DNA of 35,000 nt from Mesostigma viride (taxonomy: Eukaryota > Streptophyta > Mesostigmatophyceae > Mesostigmatales > Mesostigmataceae), in assembly GCA_009746045.1 (NCBI GenBank), contig RPFO01000288.1:196258-231257 (forward strand), in the 5' to 3' direction. Numbering within the stretch: position 1 is the first letter of the stretch; the number at the start of each line of letters is the position of its first letter. Below, piece after piece: positions 9,867-18,341 of the stretch. The notes beneath the pieces are model-generated. The model made no database searches, had not been told where the DNA came from, and saw only the letters and a list, made by a program, of their open reading frames with translations. The translations under genes were made by a program, and so were the position numbers.

Positions 9867-10380
9867 GTTAATAGGAAATCTACTGTATTACACCCGGTGG
9901 TGCTTGGACAGAAGCAAGAAACCCCGCCCACCGCTCAAATGTGGCGCCCAACAAAACCCTAAACTGATTTCTTCAATAAGTCTACTGTTCTACATCCGGT
10001 GGTGGATGGACACAAGCAATAAAGGCCCTGCCCACACCTCAGATTTCTTTAGAAAATCTACTGATCTACATTCGATGGCGCCTTCACAGAAGCAGGAAAC
10101 TCCGCCCACCGGTCAAATGTGACGCCCAACAAAGCCCCAACTGATTTCTTCAAGAAGTATACTGTTTTACAGCCGGTAGTGCTTGGGCAGAAGCACTATC
10201 AAAGAGACAACCAGCGCAGGCCAGAAATCGCAGGCCAGAAATCGCAACTATGTAAAGCCCGCCCACACATCGGATTTCTTTACGAAAAGCCTGTTTTACA
10301 TTCGATAGGAATTATAAGATTCAAGCAGCAATACTCGTTTCTACCTGCGTGCGACTGCTGCGGCTGAGTGCTGCATTGAA
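9867..10380. repeat. diverged ~75-120 bp repeats upstream of the transposase
   Basis: The core AAATCTACTGTATTAC recurs in diverged form at 9876, 9978, 10054, 10154 and 10285. Copies are followed by a CCGGTGGTGCTTGGACAGAAG-like stretch and GCCCACCGGTCAAATGTG. The array begins immediately upstream of the transposase ATG, so it may contain promoter or transposase-binding sites. No coding sequence is supported. Confidence 0.7.
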
Positions 10381-11455
10381 CTTGTCTTCACGTCTTCACG
10401 TCTTCCCGTCTTCACGTCTTCACCGCGTCTTCACCTGTCTTCACCACGTCTTCACGTCTTCACGACTTCACCTGAACACCTGAACTTCACCTGAACTTGC
10501 CGTATCGTGTCTGAACGTCTTCACGTCTTCACGTCTTCACGTCTTCACGTCTTCACCGCGTCTTCACCTGTCTTCACCACGTCTTCACGGCTTCACGGCT
10601 TCACGTCTTCACGGCTTCACCTGAACACCTGAACTTCACCTGAACTTGCCGTATCGTGTCTGAACGTCTTCACGTCTTCACGTCTTCACGTCTTCACCGC
10701 GTCTTCACCTGTCTTCACCACGTCTTCACGGCTTCACGGCTTCACGTCTTCACGGCTTCACCTGAACACCTGAACTTCACCTGAACTTGCCGTATCGTGT
10801 CTGAACGTCTTCACGTCTTCACGTCTTCACGTCTTCACGTCTTCACCGCGTCTTCACCTGTCTTCACCACGTCTTCACGGCTTCACGGCTTCACGTCTTC
10901 ACGGCTTCACCTGAACACCTGAACTTCACCTGAACTTGCCGTATCGTGTCTGAACGTCTTCACGTCTTCACGTCTTCACGTCTTCACCGCGTCTTCACCT
11001 GTCTTCACCACGTCTTCACGGCTTCACGGCTTCACGTCTTCACGGCTTCACCTGAACACCTGAACTTCACCTGAACTTGCCGTATCGTGTCTGAACGTCT
11101 TCACGTCTTCACGTCTTCACGTCTTCACGTCTTCACCGCGTCTTCACCTGTCTTCACCACGTCTTCACGGCTTCACGGCTTCACGTCTTCACGGCTTCAC
11201 CTGAACACCTGAACTTCACCTGAACTTGCCGTATCGTGTCTGAACGTCTTCACGTCTTCACGTCTTCACGTCTTCACCGCGTCTTCACCTGTCTTCACCA
11301 CGTCTTCACGGCTTCACGGCTTCACGTCTTCACGGCTTCACCTGAACACCTGAACTTCACCTGAACTTGCCGTATCGTGTCTGAACGTCTTCACGTCTTC
11401 ACGTCTTCACGTCTTCACGTCTTCACGTCTTCACCGCGTCTTCACCTGTCTTCAA
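10381..11455. repeat. GTCTTCAC minisatellite with 149/141 bp higher-order period
   Basis: Built from the octamers GTCTTCAC and GGCTTCAC plus a spacer containing CTGAACACCTGAACTTCAC and CGTATCGTGTCTGAACG. The spacer landmark CGTATCGTGT occurs at 10501, 10650, 10791, 10940, 11081, 11230 and 11371, giving spacings of 149, 141, 149, 141, 149 and 141. The 8 bp difference equals one GTCTTCAC octamer. The array lies between the two divergent genes of the transposon. Confidence 0.95.
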
Positions 11456-11558
11456 GCAGTGTCACCCAGTTCCCGCTTGATTCAAATGCACTTCGCGCTT
11501 GAATTCGTGACTTCGCCCCGCTCAAGGTGGAAGGTGATGGGCACTAGCCACGGGAACT

Positions 11559-13027
11559 ATGCCCGATGCTGATAGCCGAAGCGATGACATGGACGAATTG
11601 AGTGATTTGTGTTATGCCGGGGACGATTGTAGAAAATGGGTGCTAGGAAAGAAACCTGGTGCCATGAAAGTAGATTTTTTGGCCGGTGCAAACCACCAAT
11701 GCGCCGGCCGATGTGGCAAGGTCCTGCACGGCATCTGTACGCATATTTTCAGGCACGCAGACGACGGTGACGGCACGGAATGGCAATGCTCTGACTGCGG
11801 CGGCCCTCCACGATGCCAGCCGTGCGCCACGCTCGAGCAGCCAGGGCACACTAGCAACATTAAGCCCACGGAGCCTTCCACTATCAGCCCAGAGTGCCCG
11901 GATAATTCGTTTCGCCCGCCCGTCACCGAGGATGACCTGAATTTCGATGATGATGTCGGTTGTGATGATGAAGCTGCAATGGCAGAGGATGACTTCCATC
12001 ATGATGGGGCTGCAAATGCGACAAACGAGAAAGATTCCCCGATGTCTCCTCAGCGTCCTGCCGACGAGCATGGTCATTCAAACCCGGGTTCGGGGCTGGA
12101 CGCCACTAAGGAGGCTCTGTTCTCTTCCCCTCTACCTGAGGCCGGCGTTCCTGAAAAGCGGGACGATGGCACGCCGGTCCCTACTGCAAGGTCTTTTAGC
12201 CGCAGTGGACCGATGGCACTGTCTGTCGTGGAAATTTCTGGCTGGGATACCCTCGGGGTGGTGGTGGGGGGCCTCACCATCGACAAACAGCTGCAAGCGG
12301 TGCTGGTCGCCCAAACGACCTACACAACAAAGAAAACATTAAAATCGGCATACACAAATGCGGCACGGGGGAGATCCTCTACCATCAAGATGACAGATGT
12401 GGTGTGCATGGTCGTCGATCGTGACCCTGCCACTGGGCACATCCCCGGATTCAAGGTAGTTGACACATTTCCGGAGAGTGCGCGAAACGAGCGTATTGAG
12501 CGCACTCTCGCCTGGGCCCAGTCGCACCAAGGTGAGCTGGTGTCCCAGATGACATGGGACTTCCTCGCTGAGGTCCCATGCATCTTGACAACAGGATTTC
12601 CTAGGGACCCCGCCCTTGCCTTGTATTCAGGTCCTGCTGCAGCGGCGTGGCCTCCGGCGCCTAGCCGGGGGATGCGAGTGCGTGCCCTCCCGCCCATAGT
12701 GAAGCCCCCAGAGGCAGCCACGCCTTTGGTGGACGTCACCAACGCACAACAGCGACCCAAGCGGAACAGCAAAGCCAAGTCCTCCCAGCCGGCAGAGAAA
12801 CGCCGGCAGCCAGAGCGCACCCAGCCAGAGCGTACCCAGCCGCTGCCGCCGCCGACCCCCGTACTGGTGGGCGTGGAACAGACGATGAGAGAGATGCAAC
12901 GAGCTATGGAGAACCAAAGCAAGAAGGTTGAACAGCTTGGTTTGCAGCTGTACAAAGAGGTGCAGAAACAAGTGGTCCAGCTGGAGCAGCAACTGCAGCA
13001 GCAGCAGCAGCAACTGCAGCAGCAACT

Positions 13028-13117
<90 letters not shown>

Positions 13118-14324
13118 GCAACAGCAACAGCTACAGCAACAGCTACAGCAACAGCAGCAGCAGTTCCCGCAGCCGCCGCCGCAGCAGCAGCAGCAGCACC
13201 AGCAGTTCCCGCAGCAGCAGCAGCAGTTCCCGCAGCAGCAGCAGCAGTTCCCGCAGCAGCAGCAGCAGTTCCCGCAGCAGCAGCAGCAGTTCCCGCAGCA
13301 GCAGCAGCAGTTCCCGCAGCAGCAGCAGCAGTTCCCGCAGCAGCAGCAGCAGTTCCCGCAGCAGCAGCAGCAGTTCCCGCAGCAGCAGCAGCAGTTCCCG
13401 CAGCAGCAGCAGCAGTTCCCGCAGCAGCAGCAGCAGTTCCCGCAGCAGCAGCAGCAGTTCCCGCAGCAGCAGCAGCAGTTCCCGCAGCAGCAGCAGCAGT
13501 TCCCGCAGCAGCAGCAGCAGTTCCCGCAGCAGCAGCAGCAGCAGTTCCCGCAGGCATCGTCGGCAGTGCTTCATCTACAGCTGGCGTCACCGGCAACACA
13601 GCAGTTCCCGCAGGCATCGTCGGGAGCACTTCAGTTACAGCTGGCGTCACCAGCAGCGCTTCAGTTCCCGCAGGCAGCGTCGGCAATGTGGCAGATTCCA
13701 CAGGCATGGTCGGCACTGCAGCAGTTTTCGCAGGGACCGTCGGCAGCAGAGCAGTTCCCGCAGGGATCATCGGTGGTGCAGCAGTTCTTTGTGAGTCATT
13801 CGTGTAGTGTTGAGTGGGGGGGGGGGGGTGGGTGGGTGGGTGGGTGGGTGGGTGGGGTGGGGTGGGTGGGTGGGGGTGGGGGGGGGGGGGGGGATGGGGG
13901 GGTTGACTGTGTGACTGCGTGGCTGCTTGGCTGGAAAGGAGGGTGCGTGGCTGTGTGGCTGCGTGGCTGCGTGGCTGCGCTGCTGCGTGGCTGCGTGGCT
14001 GGCTGGCTGGCTGGCTGGGGGGGGTGCCGGGTGCGTGGATGCGTGGATGTGTGGCTGGGTGGGTGCGTCACTGCGTGGCTGGCTGGCTTTGTGGCTGCGT
14101 GGGCGGCTGGATGGCCGGGTCAGCGTGGCTGCGTGTTCAATGGGATGCTAATATGTTGTTGCCTTTGGATGCCACAATTCATGGATTCTTTTGTTCACAT
14201 GCAGGTGCTGCCGTCTTCCCCATCGACGTCGTCAAGACCGATGTCGCCAAGAAGGATGATGCAATCACTCTCGGCCATGTTTAACTCATGTGGGCCTTCA
14301 TGGCCACGGGGGAAATATGATTGA
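11559..14324 (+). CDS. zinc-finger/poly-Gln transposon protein (one predicted intron)
   Basis: The ATG at 11559 starts an acidic N-terminus with nine Cys between residues 18 and 89 (C-x5-C, C-x3-C-x7-C, C-x2-C-x5-C-x2-C), probably zinc-binding. An acidic linker follows, then a globular region (about 215-365) of unknown family, then a Lys/Arg/Pro stretch. Next is poly-Gln: a pure Gln run followed by about 17 QFPQQQQ heptads (21 bp repeats, 13200-13550) and FPQ-rich repeats. A donor GTGAGT at 13791 and acceptor ATGCAG at 14204 define a phase-0 intron. Spliced length is about 784 residues. The gene diverges from the transposase within the same TIRs, so it is probably an accessory protein such as a DNA-binding partner. 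Function is unproven. Confidence 0.65.
12990..13550 (+). repeat. CAG/CAA tract and 21 bp CAGCAGTTCCCG repeats
   Basis: A pure CAG/CAA run to about 13150, then roughly 17 tandem 21 bp units encoding QQQQQFP. On the opposite strand the same DNA reads as poly-Ala, poly-Leu or poly-Val frames, which are artefacts. Confidence 0.9.
13791..14204 (+). other. 414-nt G-rich intron, stop-free and in frame
   Basis: Donor GTGAGT, acceptor TTCACATGCAG. Length is a multiple of three and no in-frame stop occurs, so retention adds a Gly/Trp/Cys-rich segment rather than truncating. It begins with long G-runs (13815-13895), then GCGTGGCTGC minisatellite. Confidence 0.5.
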
Positions 14325-14686
14325 ATCAGTTCTTTGACACTGAGTTGGCACTAGACGCAACACCTTTGATGCACATGAGTGCAGGGCGCATGTGTTGAAA
14401 CCATGCAACCATGGCGATCCCTCAAAAAGTTTGGTTATGTAATAAGTGAGACAATTATTCCGGACGTATGATGGCCCAACGTCCTGTAAGGTTGAGTTGT
14501 CTTATTCAATTGGCATAAGTTGTCTTATTGATGTTGTCTCATTGCCTTAATGGGTCAATTGTCTTAGTTTATATCATGTATATCTTGGGAAACTCATTGC
14601 TTCAATAAAATGCATGTTAGGCGCAATCAACCCCCTCAAACACATCTGAAAACTGCACAGTGCATCAAATGTATCCTAAACAAAAA
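14325..14686. other. 3' flank of the poly-Gln gene and right subterminal region
   Basis: No coding signal. TTGTCTTATT-type repeats occur at about 14500-14560 and AATAAA at 14604. Two same-orientation ATGTATCCTAA sites follow, at about 14669 and 14688; the second lies in the TIR. Confidence 0.5.
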
Positions 14687-14718
14687 AATGTATCCTAATC
14701 CGGTAAAACCACCCCGCC
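14687..14718 (-). repeat. right terminal inverted repeat
   Basis: Reverse complement of 3401-3432 without mismatch. It is preceded by a second copy of the 11-mer ATGTATCCTAA in the same orientation, whereas the left end carries the two copies in opposite orientations. Confidence 0.85.
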
Positions 14719-15300
14719 GCCTCCTCACAACAGCCTCCTCACAAGCGTGCAAGGCAGGGCACGCCGCCCCCAAGGGTGGAATCTGGTGTCAGCTTTGCCG
14801 CGGTCACTGGGAAGGATGAGTACCACGGTGGTCGTGAGATGGTGGACGATCCGGTTAAGCGGTCTCAGATTGAGCGGTTTCAGCGACTCGCGAATGGCAC
14901 TCGTGAACAGCAATTCGCGCTGTACCAAGACATCCTTAATGACAAACCTGAAGTCGCCAAGGTGCCTTATCTCTCCAAAAACACATTCGCGCCTCGTTTC
15001 GAAACCCTGCTCCAGCAGGAGCTAAGGTTGGCTCGGTTGGCTCAGAATGCGCCACAGACAGTAGCCGCCGCGCCCTCCCATGCCGCGCCTGCCGCAGTAG
15101 CCCAAAAGAGGGGGGAGAGTGTGCACGAGTCGGCCGCAGTGCCCTCAACCGCAAGGGATCCCCGCGCGACTTCCAAGCCGGTCGCGACGGGCGATATGCC
15201 CCCGCCGCGGCCAAGGGGAAGGGGGAAGGGGGTCGATGCAGGGGAAGAAGAAGTTTTCGAAATGACGCCGAGCAATTTGGAAGGTGGCGGGTCGATCTTC
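14719..15300 (+). CDS. 3' half of exon 2 of the long gene
   Basis: The frame continues in register with 3314-3400 once the transposon is removed. It encodes a basic Pro/Arg stretch, then a helix-rich segment (about 14840-15020) with a REQQFALYQDIL-type region, then a low-complexity Ala/Pro/Arg tail. The donor TTC|GTAAGT at 15301 is in phase 0. No known domain recognised. Confidence 0.55.
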
Positions 15301-15420
15301 GTAAGTCTCTGCCCATTTAATTGATGTCGTGAAATACATAAGCATTTTTTTGCAATATTCGCCAGAAATGTCATTTCCGACAACTAAGCGGATTTTTACT
15401 TTCCGTTGAAATGTTCGCAG
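15301..15420 (+). other. predicted intron, 120 nt
   Basis: GTAAGT to TTCGCAG, phase 0 on both sides. No hairpin motif. Confidence 0.6.
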
Positions 15421-15477
15421 GGCCGGCAAGAGGATGTGGGTGCAAGAGAAGCCCGCTCAATGGCGGGAAGCACCCAG
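15421..15477 (+). CDS. small exon, 19 codons
   Basis: Starts after TTCGCAG, ends CACCCAG|GTACAT, phase 0 at both ends. Glu/Arg/Ala-rich, unknown function. Too short to be supported except by splice sites and frame. Confidence 0.5.
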
Positions 15478-15604
15478 GTACATGAGTGCGTCAGATTCCT
15501 CTCCGGTTTACTTGTAATGAAATGGTTTGCGTGCGTATATCCTTGTTTATTTTTGTAGTAATTTTTTTCTTGTTAATCGACAATCGCGTTTGCTTTTTTT
15601 ACAG
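15478..15604 (+). other. predicted intron, 127 nt
   Basis: GTACAT donor, TTTTTTTACAG acceptor after a T-rich tract. No hairpin motif. Confidence 0.5.
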
Positions 15605-15685
15605 GGAAGTCCGTTCGAGCAGCAAGAGGGCGGTGAGAGGAGGGGAAGTGGATCTTACGGTGGTTCCACTGCAGAGGGGGGAAGG
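15605..15685 (+). CDS. small exon, 27 codons
   Basis: TTACAG|GGA to AGG|GTAAGT, phase 0. Gly/Ser/Glu-rich, low complexity. Confidence 0.5.
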
Positions 15686-15809
15686 GTAAGTTACCGTTGA
15701 CTTAGTAATCGAAAGTTCAGGTTCGTCCTCAATTGACAGAGTTACGACGGCCGGCGTTTCTCTACACTTTTCTTACATTAAAAATCTTCCGTTGATAATG
15801 TTCTTGCAG
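15686..15809 (+). other. predicted intron with hairpin copy 6
   Basis: GTAAGT to TTCTTGCAG, phase 0. The hairpin motif is at 15740. Confidence 0.6.
15740..15762 (+). repeat. hairpin motif copy 6 (intronic)
   Basis: AGTTACGACGGCCGGCGTTT core; G-to-A change in the conserved AGTTGCG flank. Confidence 0.65.
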
Positions 15810-16316
15810 GAAGCCGGTCGTCAGGGTGGGGCAAATCTCCAGGGAGAGGGGGCTATCGCTGTCGGTGAGCCTGTGTCAGAGGGCGCGGGTGGAAGCGACG
15901 GCGATACTGCGAAAATGACACGCTTTAAGGAGCAAGCGGATGCTTATAAACTGAGGACGTTAGCAAAGCGGGTTGTGGCCGAGGTGAGAACGGAAACAGC
16001 CCCACCTGAGGTACGGAACCAGATGATGACTCTCCATCAAGTCGCTGAGTTGATCGTGAAGAATGCGTGCGCGCCCGATGGAGCCACACAGCCTGAGGAG
16101 ATCCCGAGCGCCAAGGCCTTGATAAAGTGGATGCAGGAGAACCTGTTCGAGGGCAAATCGAAGGAGAGGAAGTGTAAACTGAAGACGGTGACGATGGCGG
16201 ACGCCAAGACTCTGATCAAGATGTTGAAGGATCACGATGCCCGCCGGGACCCGTCTCCGAAGATCGCGAAGGGGTCGAAGAAAGCGGCTGAAGCAGCAGC
16301 GGTTGAGGGGAATGAG
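15810..16316 (+). CDS. exon, 169 codons
   Basis: Phase 0 at both ends (TTGCAG|GAA, AATGAG|GTAAGT). After a Gly-rich start it encodes a Lys-rich helical region of about 120 residues (from about 15915) with no recognised family; the basic patches suggest nucleic-acid or partner binding, but this is a guess. The end of the exon (GGAATGAG) is itself part of the tandem duplication that fills the following intron. Confidence 0.6.
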
Positions 16317-16372
16317 GTAAGTCTACCTCTGTTGTGAGGGGGGCTTTGTTCCTGAGGTCCACGTTTCATGTA

Positions 16373-16395
16373 GGTTGCGACGGCCGGCGTTTCTT
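16373..16395 (+). repeat. hairpin motif copy 7 (intronic)
   Basis: GGTTGCGACGGCCGGCGTTT core, tandem unit 1. Confidence 0.7.
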
Positions 16396-16523
16396 AAGTG
16401 TGACACTTACTTCCTTTTGACTAACACTTACTTCCTTTCCTGATTTCGCATCGTTGAGGGAAATGAGCCAAGTGTACCTCTGTTGTGAGGGGGGCTTTGA
16501 TCTTGAGGTTTAGGTTTCATCTA

Positions 16524-16546
16524 GGTTGCGACGGCCGGCGTTTCTC
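16524..16546 (+). repeat. hairpin motif copy 8 (intronic)
   Basis: Same core, tandem unit 2. Confidence 0.7.
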
Positions 16547-16670
16547 AAGTGTGACATTTACTTTATTCCTTTTGGTTATGCTTTCCTGATTTTTTCCTAT
16601 CATTGTTATGGGGAATGAGGTAAGTGTACCTCTGTTGTGAGGGGGCTTCTTGAGATCCAGGTTTCATGTA

Positions 16671-16693
16671 GGTTGCGACGGCCGGCGTTTCTT
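16671..16693 (+). repeat. hairpin motif copy 9 (intronic)
   Basis: Same core, tandem unit 3. Confidence 0.7.
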
Positions 16694-16818
16694 AAGTGTG
16701 ACACTTACTTCCTTTTGACTATGTTTTCCTGATTTTTTCGCATCACGGTTGAGGGAAATGAGCCGAGTGTACCTCTGTTGTGAGGGGGGCTTTGATGTTG
16801 AGGTTCAGGTTTCATGTA

Positions 16819-16841
16819 GGTTGCGACGGCCGGCGTTTCTC
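16819..16841 (+). repeat. hairpin motif copy 10 (intronic)
   Basis: Same core, tandem unit 4. Confidence 0.7.
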
Positions 16842-16901
16842 AATCGACATTTACTTTATTCCTTTTGGTTATGCTTTCCTGATTTTTTCGCATCACTGCA
16901 G

Positions 16902-18087
16902 TACGTGCAGGCCGAGAGGGCGACCCACGCGGCCATCCTGTACTCAATCAGCCTCGACCAGCACCCGCGCCGCGAGAACATGAAAATAGATAGTACGTGG
17001 ACTGCTGCCGTCGACGAACACCAGAAGGGACTCTCCGAAGCACTTGCGACCTACAAGGGGAAGGCGCTGAAGGGAAAGGGGAAAGGAAAGGAGGTGGAGG
17101 TTGCGGATGCTCCCGTGTCTCTGCTTGAGAAATGGGAGAAGTCCCCGGTGTCGCAGGATGATGATGACATCCTGGATGTGAACGATGAGATCGCGAAGGG
17201 CAAACGGTTGCGGCAGGAGCTTGCCGTTCAGCCTCGGGACCTCGATGAGATGTCCAAAGCCTTGGTGCATCGAAATCGGGTGTGGACAAGGAACCTGTTT
17301 GTTGGGCCTCAGAAGCTCCTCGCACGAGACTTGCATCTGTCGAGAGGCGAGCAGAACGCCACCATTTTTGCAAACTCGGAGTCCGACTACGGCCACGACA
17401 AGCTGGTGATTCCTGTGTGGCGGTACTCGTTCCAGTTTTTGGCTGACCGGTGCCCCAACACTTTTCATGACTGGATGAAAAAGGAAGGCACCCAGCGTCA
17501 GGTCGCGCAACTCTTCGGGGAGATGGGGGGGCACGGACAATGAAGGCTGGCTACGCTCGCGCAATGACTGACAAAGAGATTGATATCTACCTGCGAACGA
17601 GCTCGGCCAAGGGAATGGCCGAAGCTGCTTCCACCAAGGTTCTGACAGGACGGCCGATATGCTGGACGATCTTAAGCCCGTGGACGTGAGAAAGGCCGCG
17701 CTTTTGGACAGTTTGTGCAAGTCCGCCTGGGAGATGGTTCCAATCCAGCCGAAGCCACAGTCGCCGCCAGCCATTTGCGGCTTTCTCGTGCTGGACGGGA
17801 ACCACTTTACCACACTCATCAAATCGGTGAATTTCGAACTGGTCGCCCCAAATATGACGGTGGACCAAAGATCTGTGTGGTACCAGGCAATGCTGAACGG
17901 TTTCATGAAGGCGGAAAAGCTAAGGGTCGTTGCGCGGGGAGGGAAGGAGCAGGAAGTCACGAAGACCGTGGCCGCGGAGAAGCTGGAGGAGTGGGCAATG
18001 GATTGGAAGAAATTCGGGGGGTGGACGTGCAGATGCTCAAGGGTGACACCATCCTGCCGACCTGGTGGCAGATCCGTGAAGAGAAGG
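16902..18087 (+). CDS. exon of the long gene, three frame breaks
   Basis: Coding runs in one frame to a G7 run at 17525-17531 and in a second to somewhere in 17610-17690. A third frame continues to a G6 run at 18016-18021, and another to the donor GAGAAG|GTAAGC at 18088. Each piece reads as ordinary globular or charged protein, with acidic, Lys-rich and Trp-containing segments. The breaks are single-base, and two of the three are in G-runs. This is either assembly error or recent inactivation. No domain recognised. The start could be 16902 or 16911. Confidence 0.55.
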
Positions 18088-18094
18088 TAAGCCA

Positions 18095-18117
18095 AGTTGC
18101 GACCGCCGGCGTTTCTA
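18095..18117 (+). repeat. hairpin motif copy 11 (intronic)
   Basis: AGTTGCGACCGCCGGCGTTT core, 7 bases after the donor. Confidence 0.7.
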
Positions 18118-18163
18118 TAAGTGGTTTTCTCGTGTTATTTTCAGTATGCCATTAGTTTGGTAA

Positions 18164-18187
18164 AGATGCGACCACCGGCGTTTCTAT
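18164..18187 (+). repeat. hairpin motif copy 12 (intronic)
   Basis: AGATGCGACCACCGGCGTTT core. Confidence 0.65.
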
Positions 18188-18230
18188 AAGGGGTTTTCAT
18201 GTTCCACCTTAGTATGCCATATTTTTGTCA

Positions 18231-18253
18231 AGATGCGACCGCCGGCGTTTCTG
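18231..18253 (+). repeat. hairpin motif copy 13 (intronic)
   Basis: AGATGCGACCGCCGGCGTTT core. Confidence 0.65.
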
Positions 18254-18341
18254 TCAGTCGTATTCTTGTTCTCAGTTGAGTTGTGCTTATTTGGGAGGAC
18301 TATCGATGTGTCTCTGCGCGTTGTTGCCCTACGGCGATGCA

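Larger units (their letters stand above)
3401..14718. mobile_element. 11.3 kb TIR DNA transposon with DUF7869-type transposase
   Basis: Bounded by about 32 bp perfect terminal inverted repeats (3401-3432 and 14687-14718) that begin GGCGGGGTGG and include TTTTACCGGATTAGGATACA. It holds a leftward transposase (9866-4582), a rightward zinc/poly-Gln gene (11559-14324), a minisatellite between them and simple repeats near the left end. Both genes point outward from a shared centre. No target-site duplication is evident: left flank CCCAA, right flank GCCTC. The reading frame of the flanking exon is continuous if the element is removed. The outer three bases (GGC/GCC) could be TIR or flank. I cannot name its superfamily from TIRs alone. 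Confidence 0.75.
16317..16901 (+). other. intron made of four ~145-151 bp tandem units
   Basis: The donor GTAAGT at 16317 and acceptor CACTGCAG at 16901 (or GTGCAG at 16910) are both phase 0. The intron consists of four copies of a unit beginning GAATGAGG and containing ACCTCTGTTGTGAGGGG, the hairpin motif, and CCTGATTTTTTCGCATCA. Copies begin near 16311, 16463, 16614 and 16757. Copies 1 and 3 keep AGGTAAGT; copies 2 and 4 have AGCCAAGT and AGCCGAGT. Confidence 0.7.
18088..18341 (+). other. intron with three tandem hairpin copies
   Basis: GTAAGC donor and GATGCAG acceptor. It contains about 70 bp tandem units with AGTATGCCAT and the hairpin motif. Confidence 0.65.

Noticed and set aside
10381-11455. 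CRISPR-like array
   Set aside because: No unique spacers; the whole unit repeats, so it is a minisatellite in eukaryotic DNA.
12904-13770. Poly-Ala/Leu ORFs opposite the CAG tract and Ser/Arg ORF on the + strand
   Set aside because: Shadow frames of the CAG and 21 bp repeats.
3401-14718. KDZ (Zisupton/Kyakuja) transposon
   Set aside because: Considered because these are common in algae, but the catalytic motifs match DUF7869 proteins better and no 8 bp target duplication is seen.
16944-18095. 383-codon - strand ORF
   Set aside because: Antisense to exons with splice-consistent frames; no motif.
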